Notes under the pieces: generated by a model
Seen by the model: only the letters and a program-made list of their open reading frames with translations
Told to the model about the DNA's origin: nothing
The model's database searches: none
Source: Steromphala cineraria
Lineage: Eukaryota; Mollusca; Gastropoda; Trochida; Trochidae
NCBI GenBank assembly: GCA_916613615.1
Contig: OU744728.1
Location: 36,850,450-36,914,449 of the forward strand
DNA length: 64,000 nt
Direction of reading: 5' to 3'
Made by a program: the position numbers and the translations under genes
In this document: in pieces, positions 51,401-62,700 of the stretch
How positions within the stretch are numbered: the stretch's first letter is position 1
Layout: every line of letters starts with the position of its first letter

Positions 51401-54400
51401 ATGATGAAATGTAGTTGCTGAGCATATTTCAATGCGCCAATGTTAACCTTTGAATGGTATCATATATCTCTGTGTATGTAATGATGAAATGTAGTTGCTG
51501 AGCATATTTCAATGCGCCAATGTTAACCTTTGAATGGTATCATATATCTCTGTGTATGTAATGATGAAATGTAGTTGCTGAGCATATTTCAATGCGCCAA
51601 TGTTAACCTTTGAATGGTATCATATATCTCTGTGTAAGATTGATGAAATGTAGTTGCTGAGCATATTTCAATGCGCCAATGTTAACCTTTTAATGGTATC
51701 ATATATCTCTGTGTATGTAATGATGAAATGTAGTTGCTGAGCATATTTCAATGCGCCAATAATAACCTTTTAATGGTATCATATATCTCTGTGTATGTAA
51801 TGATGAAATGTAGTTGCTGAGCATATTTCAATGCGCCAATGTTAACCTTTGAATGGTATCATATATCTCTGTGTATGTAATGATGAAATGTAGTTGCTGA
51901 GCATATTTCAATGCGCCAATGTTAACCTTTGAATGGTATCATATATCTCTGTGTATGTAATGATGAAATGTAGTTGCTGAGCATATTTCAATGCGCCAAT
52001 GTTAACCTTTGAATGGTATCATATATCTCTGTGTAAGAGTGATGAAATGTAGTTGCTGAGCATATTTCAATGCGCCAATGTTAACCTTTGAATGGTATCA
52101 TATATCTCTGTGTATGTAATGATGAAATGTAGTTGCTGAGCATATTTCAATGCGCCAATGTTAACCTTTTAATGGTATCATATATCTCTGTGTAAGAGTG
52201 ATGAAATGTAGTTGCTGAGCATATTTCAATGCGCCAATGTTAACCTTTTAATGGTATAATATATCTCTGTGTATGTAATGATGAAATGTAGTTGCTGAGC
52301 ATATTTCAATGCGCCAATGTTAACCTTTTAATGGTATCATATATCTCTGTGTATGTAGTGATGAAATGTAGTTGCTGAGCATATTTCAATGCGCCAATGT
52401 TAACCTTTGAATGGTATCATATATCTCTGTGTATGTAATGATGAAATGTAGTTGCTGAGCATATTTCAATGCGCCAATGTTAACCTTTTAATGGTATCAT
52501 ATATCTCTGTGTATGTAATGATGAAATGTAGTTGCTGAGCATATTTCAATGCGCCAATGTTAACCTTTTAATGGTATCATATATCTCTGTGTATGTAGTG
52601 ATGAAATGTAGTTGCTGAGCATATTTCAATGCGCCAATGTTAACCTTTGAATGGTATCATATATCTCTGTGTATGTAATGATGAAATGTAGTTGCTGAGC
52701 ATATTTCAATGCGCCAATGTTAACCTTTGAATGGTATCATATATCTCTGTGTATGTAATGATGAAATGTAGTTGCTGAGCATATTTCAATGCGCCAATGT
52801 TAACCTTTGAATGGTATCATATATCTCTGTGTATGTAATGATGAAATGTAGTTGCTGAGCATATTTCAATGCGCCAATGTTAACCTTTGAATGGTATCAT
52901 ATATCTCTGTGTATGTAATGATGAAATGTAGTTGCTGAGCATATTTCAATGCGCCAATGTTAACCTTTGAATGGTATCATATATCTCTGTGTAAGATTGA
53001 TGAAATGTAGTTGCTGAGCATATTTCAATGCGCCAATGTTAACCTTTTAATGGTATCATATATCTCTGTGTATGTAATGATGAAATGTAGTTGCTGAGCA
53101 TATTTCAATGCGCCAATAATAACCTTTTAATGGTATCATATATCTCTGTGTATGTAATGATGAAATGTAGTTGCTGAGCATATTTCAATGCGCCAATGTT
53201 AACCTTTGAATGGTATCATATATCTCTGTGTATGTAATGATGAAATTGCTGAGCATATTTCAATGCGCCAATGTTAACCTTTGAATGGTATCATATATCT
53301 CTGTGTAAGAGTGATGAAATGTAGTTGCTGAGCATATTTCAATGCGCCAATGTTAACCTTTGAATGGTATCATATATCTCTGTGTATGTAATGATGAAAT
53401 GTAGTTGCTGAGCATATTTCAATGCGCCAATGTTAACCTTTTAATGGTATCATATATCTCTGTGTATGTAATGATGAAATGTAGTTGCTGAGCATATATC
53501 AATGCGCCAATGTTAACCTTTTAATGGTATCATATATCTCTGTGTAAGAGTGATGAACTGTTGATGCTTAGCATATTTGAATGCGTCAACGTTAACCTTT
53601 GATTGGTATCATATATCTCTGTGTATGTAATGATGAAATGTAGTTGCTGAGCATATTTCAATGCGCCAACGTTAACCTTTGAATGGTATCATATATCTCT
53701 GTGTATGTAATGATGAAATGTAGTTGCTGAGCATATTTCAATGCGCCAATGTTAACCTTTGAATGGTATCATATATCTCTGTGTATGTAGTGATGAACTG
53801 TTGATGCTTAGCATATTTGGAAAACAAATGAAAATGTTAACGTTAACCTTCAATTTGTATCAGCTATATCGGTGTATGCAATAATGAGTTGTAGATGTTG
53901 AGCATATTTTGATTACGTTATTAAGGACAAATCTCCTTTGAGTATATAATGCTGAGTATATACTGGTTACTGTTGTCTCCTGCAGGCTGTTCTGGACCAC
54001 GAGACGTTCTACACGGATGTAGAGAAGGCTAACAAGCAGGCGGGGGACCCCGTCTGGGAACTAGAGTACTCGGCTAAGGTAGGTAACTGCTTGGTAACCG
54101 AGATAGCAATTCCAAGAGCTGACGTCAAGTCCATGAACTGAAACATTGCACGCTTAAATAAATGTAACCAGAATTTACGTCTAAAGGTCAGTAACAACAT
54201 TGGCATAGACGAAACGAAGGGGAAAGGAATTTCATGAAGTGACTATTTTGTTGTATTAGTGAGACTAAGTCTGGGAACTCGAGTACGCGGCCAAGGTAGG
54301 TAACAGCTTGGTAACGGGGATAATTCAAGTCCACGAACTACCAAATCACTATAGGCCTATCCAATAATTAATGAAACCAGGATAGTGAAACCAAGTTCTG

Positions 54401-55667
54401 AAACTGGAGTAATCAGCAAAGGTAGGCAACAGCTTGGTAACGGGAATGATTCGAATTCCATGAACTAACAAATCATTTCATGTTATAATTATTGAAACCA
54501 AGATGTATGATAATTTCAAAGATAGATACAACATGAGCATAGACTAACAAAGGGGAAAGAAACTCCATGAAGTGATTTAATGTTGTCATTGATGAATCCC
54601 TACTGGGAACTCGAATGTTCGGCAAAGGTTGCAGCTTTGAACTTGGATTATGTCAAGTCCATGAACTAACAAATAATCACACACTTATATTAACCAGTAT
54701 TTCCGGCTCGAGTAATTCAAATGTAAGTTACAATATGGGCATACAAGTCTTATTTAGCATTTCATGAGCTGACTATGTTATTATTAGTGAAACCAAGTAA
54801 GGATACTTGAGTACCGGTATTCAACAAAGGTAGGTAACGGGATTACTATAATTCGATGAATTAACAAATCATTTCATGCTCTAATGATTAAAACAGAATC
54901 TACAATCATTTGATGGCGAGTCTAAAGTTTTATACATGTTGAGTATTTAAACTTACAGAGTGCATACAACATGAGCGGGTTGTACCCCAAGGACTGGAGT
55001 GATCTCATCTACAGGATGAAGGATGATGACTCGCTCTTCCAGAAGTACTACAAGTAAGTGTTGTGAGAGTAACATTCGGTCTTTGGTATTCTTTACTGAA
55101 ATTCTTCTGAAAGAAAGTCTTCATAAAGTCTGTCATTACCTGAATCATTTGAGTATAGGAATATTATTGATTTGCAACAGTTTGTGATGTTATTGAACTT
55201 GCAATCTTCTAAAGGTTTCAAATACTTAAAAAGCAGTTTTTGAATCAGCCCTACATAGTATATCATAATAAACTAATGTCAATATTCAATTTTTAGTAAA
55301 ATTGAATGTAATGCAAATTTTTAAAAGTATTTGAACAAGGTTCGCGGTTTGATGTATATATATCTGGCAATGCTAAGTAACTAAAAACAGTTAAAACTGA
55401 TGTCGGTACAACTTAATGAGCTTCTGAAATTGTACATTCATTGGTTATCTTATACTTGATATTTCGCACTACAATGAAATACATACATGTTGTAAACAGT
55501 GGTTCTTACTACGCATGTTACAAGAAATCGATTATTTTGTGTTCTGCTTCAGGTATTACTACAGATACCGCGACAATGGACCATGTACTGGGAAGTGCAA
55601 AACAAAACTCTTATGTAAACTGAAAACTGCTCGTTCTAATGACAAAACTATCTGTAATGATCTATAA
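27426..55667 (+). CDS. SMPD1: Acid sphingomyelinase (sphingomyelin phosphodiesterase), 13 exons
   Basis: Exons: 27426-27497, 29759-30007, 30355-30519, 31811-31934, 33511-33617, 34194-34363, 34738-34848, 35572-35740, 37039-37121, 37636-37828, 53986-54078, 54959-55053, 55553-55667. All have GT/AG ends and agree in phase, giving 1746 nt (581 residues). The start context ACAATGG is strong. Residues 1-24 are a signal peptide; ~55-130 a saposin-B domain with paired cysteines ([22 protein letters not shown]); 145-160 a Pro-rich linker; then the metallophosphatase domain. Zinc ligands are visible: TDLH (D175, H177), GDIPAHD (D248), GNHE (N288, H289), HIPPG (H395) and GHTH (H429, H431). A Cys-rich C-terminus ([11 protein letters not shown]) follows. 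It hydrolyses sphingomyelin to ceramide in lysosomes or outside cells. Slightly shorter than the human enzyme. Intron 10 is 16,157 bp. SMPD2 is not this fold; an SMPD1 paralogue is possible. Confidence 0.96.
28893..29040. repeat. 81-bp two-copy repeat in SMPD1 intron 1
   Basis: AATTTCGAAAACTAGTTA and AGAAAATATGTGTTGATCTG occur twice, 81 bp apart. A 90-codon minus frame across it has the same repeat at protein level but no recognised homology; treated as intronic repeat. Confidence 0.7.
29321..29663 (-). mobile_element. MITE family 1 copy G, in SMPD1 intron 1
   Basis: Inverted copy ending only 95 bp before exon 2. The left terminus has decayed (AGGGGAAGTAGTAAA); the right terminus is intact. 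Confidence 0.85.
31127..31204. repeat. Diverged fold-back in SMPD1 intron 3
   Basis: Imperfect inverted repeat: CACTCGTGCCAGTAAAACG pairs with the later TTTTACAGTCACTCGTG around a TCGCTCTCGCTT loop. It probably belongs to the same class as the other hairpins in the window but is older. Confidence 0.55.
32030..32370 (+). mobile_element. MITE family 1 copy H, in SMPD1 intron 4
   Basis: The left end is degraded (TTAAGGACAATTACACGTTTTT) and the right end intact. It starts 95 bp after the exon 4 donor site. Confidence 0.85.
32749..33009. mobile_element. Fold-back MITE with 8-bp target duplication (hAT-like)
   Basis: Arms of about 90 bp pair across the element: ATCTTCCTACGCAAAGC at the left and GCTTTGCATAGGAAGAT at the right, with CAGTTTTATGCC paired to GGCATAAAACTG. 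The 8-bp direct repeat ATGTTATG flanks it (32741-32748 and 33010-33017). Eight-base duplications are typical of the hAT superfamily. Non-coding. A half copy lies at 63578-63657. Confidence 0.85.
33040..33480. repeat. ~110-bp tandem repeat before SMPD1 exon 5
   Basis: Four diverged units share GAGTTCAGTATGTCTTGTTG, GCCAGA-CCAAACG and GGTTCACTGCAGAATGG. They end just upstream of the exon 5 acceptor (33510) and contain no exon sequence. Confidence 0.75.
33897..34235 (+). repeat. Arrayed copies of the exon 6 acceptor
   Basis: CCTCAG followed by TTCGACTTCATCTTCTTCAC, the true 3' splice site and first codons of exon 6 (from 34194), is preceded by three copies at ~90-100 bp steps (near 33903, 34004, 34094). 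Copies 2 and 3 keep the CAG; copy 2 still reads TGDI in frame. Confidence 0.88.
35197..35600 (+). repeat. Arrayed copies of the exon 8 acceptor
   Basis: TATAG followed by AGGCGCCTACTACAGCGTGT marks the true exon 8 start (35572). Near-copies sit at 35311, 35384 and 35502, each with an intact AG, and a fourth fragment at about 35199. Between them TCCATATATCTCTACGTAAC and TGGTTATGG-TACTCAATTTC repeat. Confidence 0.9.
35690..36510 (+). repeat. Arrayed copies of the exon 8 3' end and donor
   Basis: The last ~50 bases of exon 8 (encoding [19 protein letters not shown]) and the first intron bases recur about six times downstream at ~110-140 bp spacing. The copy at about 36328-36380 ends GAGAAG-GTGGGA and so retains a GT donor; that near 36190-36240 ends GAGAAG-ATGGGA and has lost it. 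Confidence 0.87.
37260..37650 (+). repeat. Arrayed copies of the exon 10 acceptor
   Basis: The true acceptor is CCTCAG followed by ATACGAAAGCACG (exon 10 from 37636). Upstream copies lie near 37347, 37424, 37496 and 37566, separated by TATCTGACTTTCTACAATGA units. Three read CTCAAAT in place of CTCAGAT; only the copy near 37566 keeps the AG. Confidence 0.87.
38405..53925. repeat. 80-bp satellite filling SMPD1 intron 10 (~194 copies)
   Basis: About 15.5 kb of head-to-tail 80-bp units (79 bp where GTGTAAGAG replaces GTGTATGTAA). The unit includes GATGAAATGTAGTTGCTGAG, CATATTTCAATGCGCCAATG and TTAACCTTTGAATGGTATC. Most units differ by only one to three bases; edge units are more diverged. Shared rare variants show that multi-unit blocks were duplicated. 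No open frame persists. The array makes the intron 16,157 bp long against a typical few hundred to 2,300 bp elsewhere in the gene. Confidence 0.97.
54255..54850 (+). repeat. Arrayed copies of the exon 11 3' end and donor
   Basis: The true exon end, CTGGGAACTAGAGTACTCGG then CTAAG-GTAGGTAAC (donor at 54079), is copied four times downstream with GT donors at about 54296, 54422, 54628 and 54830. Each is followed by CAGCTTGGTAACGGG-like intron sequence. All retain AAG-GT. Confidence 0.9.
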
Positions 55668-55684
55668 AAGCTGTAACCATTATC

Positions 55685-55690
55685 AATAAA
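55685..55690 (+). terminator. Poly(A) signal AATAAA for SMPD1
   Basis: Canonical AATAAA 18 bp after the TAA stop of the sphingomyelinase gene, implying a very short 3'UTR if used. Confidence 0.65.
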
Positions 55691-56567
55691 AATCAATTAT
55701 AAAATGTGTTATAAATTTTTCATGGTACCTTAACAACTGGATTAAATATGGTCCAAATGTATAGCACCACTATCCTAATGCATTTATTACAGTCAGCGTC
55801 GCCTCTTTGAATGGAAATATGTGTGTTTTATTCTTTTGTTAAGATTCTCAATTCAACTATAAAATACATCATTTGGCAGACATTCTGGACATTGCAGGGA
55901 CATTTTTATTAGACTGGTTATGACTGTCCCTTATTTCCAAAAGCTATATATAGCTTATAACCCAATAAGGAACTATCAATATCACTACTATCATATCTAT
56001 ACCTCTTTTGAACACAACAAGCAAGAACAAGTCAAAATTTACTTCTTTAATTCATCAAATGTCATTTTTAACATATTGTAAATGCAAAACAATATATCAA
56101 CAATCATAAATCCAACAAGCACTTTCTCTTGAATCAATACATCTGGACTTGTGATATCGATGTATTCCATACTGGGAACTAACAGACATTCAGAACTCTA
56201 AATGGTCATCAACTTCTCAGACCTTAAATTCTGTAAATACTTTTACAGATTTTTATGATAAAGGTGATATCTTTGTCATAAATAAATCTTCTTCTTTTTA
56301 GAAACATTAACTGCTTATACCCAAACAGAATACCTAAACATGTATTCCAGTCCATAGTTAAGTTAGATAATTGATAATATGTATTGATATACTGTTAATA
56401 ATTCAAAACAATTGATGAATGACTAGAAGCACGAACAAGCAGTGTTTGAAGTCACTCAATGACATCACTAAAATCTGTGCAAATACTACAATATTCTGTT
56501 TAAGTAATTGTTCTAACCTTATGAGAGTAATATTGAAACACACTATCTAGCATCTTCATGGTCAAGC
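55691..56567. other. Intergenic between convergent genes
   Basis: AT-rich, no gene or repeat recognised; downstream of SMPD1. Confidence 0.4.
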
Positions 56568-56931
56568 TTAAAGGGGCAGTAGCACGTTTTTAGGGGGAAT
56601 ATAAGGTGATGTCAGGAAAATGAAACTTAATGGTTCCAACTGAAAGACAATGTATTTAAACTAAATGGAGCAGTAATAATTTAAATATGTAACGTTCAGT
56701 TTAGCAATCCCATTCCTTTTTCTTACAAAAATGAATTAAAGGTGTTCACACAAAAATGGCCGCCAATGGATTTTAAGTGAATCTTCATACTTTGTCCTCT
56801 GACTATGGATGATTGACTTGTGTAATGAGATTTTTGACACTGTCAATATAATACATTTAACATGAACTTACAATTATCACAGAAAAATTTAAAATATAAA
56901 ATTACCAAAAAACGTGCTACTGCCCCTTTAA
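56568..56931 (+). mobile_element. MITE family 1 copy I
   Basis: Complete forward copy with intact termini. Flanks are AGC-TTAA and TTAA-GAT. Confidence 0.88.
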
Positions 56932-58984
56932 GATAATTGTATCGAGGGAGTTTATATTTATAAAATCTTTACCTCAATGTTCTGAACTATCTTAACATCT
57001 TATTGCTATTGCTATACAATTCTACGATGCTGGCAACTAGAAATTTGCAATGGAGTGAGTGAGGTATTGTTTTACACCGCTTGCTTTTGCAATGGATAAT
57101 AAGACATCAACATTTGATAAGGTTACAATCATGTCATTCTTATAACTTCATAACCTCTTCTCAGATTACTATTATTAGTGTAATCAATCCATTCTAAAAC
57201 AGACCATCCATAAGTAGTCTGCTCAACTGTCTACATTTAACCACATATTTCTGCTCCATATGATTCATTGTACAACTTTTCGTGAGTATCATTACATCTT
57301 CATTCATCACAAACTATAAATAAAATATGTACAAAAATCCATTTCATTGCAACAATCAAAGTGGCAAATAAACATATCCTAACATCATTGATTGGAAAAG
57401 ACATTTTTATGACTTGCACTCAATTTTTGATAAAATACAGTCAAGCTCCGTACAGCGATGAATAATCAACACTGCTGCGGAGCTTAGGAGAGACTAGGCG
57501 CACAGTAGCGGGCCACTAATTAATAAATGTGATGCATTACTTTTACGGGGACAGCGACTCGCTTTAATGACTGCTATAAAGCTGACATGGTGTAATCACA
57601 AACTTCACTGGGTGTCAGAAAAACAATGTAAGAACATAAACTCAGTCAGTATTCAGTCTTAAAGATTTTAGAGTATCTGCACTTACCAGAACCAGAACTT
57701 TACTGATAAGGTTGTTTCCACATATGCTTCTTGACTGATCTTATAAGAACAAACTCTTTTAAAATAACATCTACAATTTTCAAATAAACAGACAAACTCA
57801 ACTGGCTGCAACAGTTTAAAACCAGCACATCAAGTCTTTTTTGCAGATGATGAAAAGGAAAACATGGAATTTGTTTTGTAGCCTAGAAAAACATTGAAAC
57901 ATGAATTTCAAAATTGTAACTGGTCTCTGTTCAAGGGTGCCTTCAAAGACGCAGAGACAAAGTGATACCAAGTTAATATATAAATATCTTTTCATTTCTG
58001 TTTATTTTTTTCATATTCAATTAAAAAAAATTGAAATAAAAAATATCTACATCATCGCAGCACTTTTGCCTGTTGGTAAAGACCAGAAATATTCTTATTT
58101 TTATTTTTGACTTATAATAACCTTACTAGTTGGTACTCTTTTCAAAATATCTAAACAGTTCAAAAGTTGGTATTTTGTGTGACTTGGCAAATGTTTCATA
58201 CTAAAGGAACAGACTGCATTCACTCATTAGACTATAGTATTAGAAGCAATGCCCCTCTTACAATATTATTTATTACAATATACCTCCATAGCAATAACAT
58301 AAGCACCATGTACAAAAAAATACTAAAAACATATAATAAAAAAAAAATACAAATTATCACAATACAATGGAAAATCAAAAAGCAATTGTTTCAGAAAAAT
58401 CGTACTACAGAACTTCCGATTCCTCTCTGTCAGAGTCTCGAATCCAAGTATCATCCTGTGAAATTAATTTTACATCAAGGGAATTGGAAAAAATAACAAG
58501 TTGAGTCGAGTTATTCCTTTAATTAAATCAATGGTGATTTTGACTTAAAATGAATTATCTTTTGGTTGGTCAAAGTTGACAATCAGAAAGACATAACTAT
58601 GATGACAATTGCCCTACATGAATAAATGTATAGATCAAGGAACTCAACAAACACCTCATTTCAACTTCAACTCATCTGAAAGTATCTGAGTAAATAAGTA
58701 TATGGAAAAACAAACCTTTTTAAAACAGGTTCCGATGTGTTAGTGATCAGTTTTGCAACCAGCCCTCTTTAGGAAACTGGCACCTGGCTCAAGTTTGGCA
58801 GTTACCCTAACATTCTTTGTAATACCTTTGTTGATGTCGCAAATGCCCTTTTGTACAGAAACAAGATTTATCCTGTTTTATGAAGTTCACACAGAAACAA
58901 GTGTATCAGCTGCTCACTTGTCACAAAATTGTCGAGAAAACTCGTGGAGACCACAAACTGGACATAGCCTGGACATTGACTGGA
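56932..58984. other. Intergenic, no gene supported
   Basis: AT-rich. Open frames of 60-110 codons have no recognised features. A short GC-rich hairpin (AAGCTCCG/CGGAGCTT, about 57443-57485) is the only structure noted. Confidence 0.35.
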
Positions 58985-59725
58985 CATACAGCATCAACAC
59001 ATTGTTATGCAGCATCAACACATTAACGCAGCATCAACACATTATTGACGCAGCATCAACACATTAGTGATGCAGCATCAACACATTATTGACGCAGCAT
59101 CAACACATTAGTGATGCAGCATCAACACATTAGTGATGCAGCATCAACACATTAGTGATGCAGCATCAACACATTATTGACGCAGCATCAACACATTAAC
59201 GCAGCATCAACACATTATTGACGCAGCATCAACACATTAACGCAGCATCAACACATTATTGACGCAGCATCAACACATTAGTGATGCAGCATCAACACAT
59301 TAGTGACGCAGCATCAACACATTATTGACGCAGCATCAACACAGTGATGCAGCATCAACACATTAGTGATGCAGCATCAACACATTAGTGATGCAGCATC
59401 AACACATTAGTGATGCAGCATCAACACATTAGTGATGCAGCATCAACACCTGATAAGCACAGCATCAACACATTATTGATGCATTTTCAACACATTAATA
59501 ATGCAGCTTCAACACATTATTGATGCAGCATCAACACATTATTGGTGCATTGTCAACACATTATTAATGCACAACCAACACATTAACACAGCATCAACAC
59601 ATTATTGACACAGCATCAACACATTATTAATGCAGCATCAACACATTATTTATGCAGCATCAATGCATTATTTATGCAACATCAACACATTATAAGTGCA
59701 GAATCAACACATTAGCAATGCATCT
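58985..59725. repeat. ~17-22-bp minisatellite CAGCATCAACACATTA
   Basis: About 35 copies of GCAGCATCAACACATTA joined by variable spacers (ACGCA, TTGAC, GTGAT), decaying toward the right end. It lies immediately 3' of the minus-strand TMEM120 stop codon and is probably transcribed in its 3'UTR region. Confidence 0.92.
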
Positions 59726-59769
59726 TCAGGACATTTGTAGACGGATTTCTCAGACTGAAGGTAAAAGCT

Positions 59770-62700
59770 TCAGTTGCTCTTCAGATGCGATGTGAATCTG
59801 TATTTGTTTTGAAGGAATGTCAGATTGAGTCCGTCCTTTTTAACTTTCTGCCTGATGACCATCAGGGTTGTAATGGTGTTGCCCGCAAACAGGAAGAAGT
59901 GGATCCCAGCTAGCACTATTACCTGAAATTCGGATTTTTTGGAGATATCGATTTGAGTGTATAAGCAATCTGGTCAAAGATGTCTTTTCAATTTACAATG
60001 CACATGTTATTTTGTATGATAACTAAGTCACTTTTGATAATTGGTTTGGGGTTATCTCTTCAGTTTCAACAACTGATTATACACATGTTATCGTATGCAT
60101 ATTATAAGTTATCATAAAATAATGTATTCCACAGGAGATATCGTAGTGGAAGTTTGATTTGAAAGTAGATTTTTAACAATACCCTGCAATTGGCAAGTAC
60201 TTGACACCACCAACATTTTTCATCGAGTAATGCAAGTCCCAATGCTATGACATCCAAAATCAGACAATGTCATAATGCCTTTATGTAATGAACATTACAG
60301 CGTCACAAATTTTATGATGTCATTTACACAATGACATAATGATAGTGCAGTGTTCATAGATGTTCAATTTAAGGGAAATAGAGATAAATGATTTTGGATG
60401 AATAAATAGCATCTCTGGTATGATCCCTAAAACTGAAATGGTATAAGACATTAACTGACCTGCCACTCCGTGCACCGATCGTCTGTAGACAACATGTAGA
60501 GGATCACAGCGTTGTACAGTTGGAAGATCTGTGCACAATGTAACATGTTATAAGGGTTAGGTATTGCACCCAATTTCAGATTGCAAGATATAGCAATGTA
60601 CAGCTCATACATTGCAATGATGTTGAATGAATGAAATCAACAATCAACTTTTTATGTTTATTTTTAAGTTTAAACATTATGATAATTGATAAAATGCCTT
60701 TCAGTAGATAAATAGACTATTATTTAATTTGTATTCAAATTGGATGGTGCGATTAAATTATCATGTATTTCGCAATGACAGTAATATTGCATTATTTACA
60801 TTTCACTATTTTCAGATAATCTTGTCATATTTAAATACTTACATAACCCCCAAACAAGAAGGGGAGGAGGAAGGTCATTCCTTTCCACATCCACGACATG
60901 AAACCCTCTGTGATGGAATGAAAGACATTACTACATAAGTGTCATATACAAAAGTTTGTACAAGAACTATAAAGTATAATGACACAATAAAATGAAATTC
61001 TTAGACCAAATGTTATTCTTCATTAGAGAATACATTTTCAATAGCCTGACAATTAGATTAAATCAACAAACAGGTTTTAAAGGACACTGTGCTGTAAAAT
61101 GTCAAAAATTCATATTTGCACATATGATGTTTATTACACAGCAAGGAAGGTTACAAGATTTTAGTTTTAGAAGGGTGCCCATATTCATGTTACAAGTACA
61201 AGTTATGAAATGATCAAAGAATATCAAAGAAATTATACTTATTAATCTCCCGTTGAAAATATCGCTGTTTAAAAAATCTACCATATAATAACACATATAC
61301 ATGTGTCATAACATCGTTCATTACCCACGTGGTACTTCGTAAAGGGATTTCATAATAATTTGTTATGACACATATGGGTCATAACACCTCAAAGTGATTT
61401 GATTGGCTTGCGGTGAACTTTGACATTGTCCGGACTACTTTATTCATTCATAAAACGAACGTGTTTTCATTCACAAATTCGAATGGAACTGAGTGAGTCG
61501 GAGTCATTCTTCAAATTTTCAGTTTATTTTTTTGATCTTCCTTACCGAATTGTTAAGGAATTAATTTGGAGGACAAAAGAATTACAATTAAACATCTTAC
61601 TGATATCTCAAGGCTCATATAAACACATAAGGGTTTAAATTCAGCACAATTTGATCACCGAATTTCATTATGATCCATGTCGCTCCAAAATGACACAGAC
61701 AGACATTGCTTGTTATCTATAGAATATAAAGACAACTGAATATTCTATATACAACATTTCTTCAAAACAAAACACGTTTGAACAATGATAAGCATCTTAA
61801 ACTTACTTTGAAGGCGGTTGTTTACACAATTTGACGAAAAGATACAGGCAAATGGCGGCCGTCATGACATGCCGTTGATCAAAGAAAGATAACTCTGACT
61901 GTTCTCGCGCAGTGAGATTTTATTTTCACGTACGCTTCGTTCATGACAAAAGTGCTTATTACTTACATTTCACCAGACACTATGAATTAACGTAGGGTAG
62001 AATTTAGAAATGTGAATATTTAACGTCGTAATAGTATAATAATTGAGGCTGTGACGTGGTTTGATATTCATTCGCCGTTTCGTCTCTTTATAGGCATAAT
62101 AAAAAGTCGTTAAAAAAAGCAATAACTCGTCTGAAATGCAAGTTGGTAATAAATAGGATACATAACTCGTTCCCCTTTCATATCAAGTTTATGTCCCTCG
62201 TGAAATAATTTTGTTTTGTCACTCGCCAAGGCTCGTGACAAAGCAAAATTATTTCACTAGGGACATAAACTTGATATGAAAGGGGAAGCTCGTTAGATAT
62301 CCTATAAGTGCTGACCGAATTCAGTGACGTAATACTGACGTGATAATCATTAAGTATGATGTCACAATGTCAGTGGGCTCGTTAATGGTATGGGTATTCA
62401 ACTCGCTTTCACTCTTTAAAGACCAAACCATTCCCTCGTTTCATAAAAATGTTATTAAACGGGACGTCATTTAGTATTCTCTATTTATGATATTGTGAAA
62501 TTGTTTTGCATGTCATAATTGGGTGACTGACTGCAAACAGGTCTCAGGAGAGAAAATGGCATATACCCAGTACCAAGCAATTGATGTTACTTAAAATTAC
62601 ATAAAAATCATCAAATGTACAAAACTGACCGACTGTGATGTCCATTTCATGCCTTTGCCCGAGGGCCCGTAACCTATACAAGCTGCCGCTCTGGTAGTAA

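Noticed and set aside
38405..53925. CRISPR-like array
   Set aside because: Units are contiguous with no unique spacers, in an intron of an animal gene.
54009..54206. 65-codon minus frame
   Set aside because: Antisense to SMPD1 exon 11 and adjoining intron.
58753..59067. 104-codon plus frame
   Set aside because: Runs into the CAGCATCAACACATTA minisatellite; no recognisable protein features.
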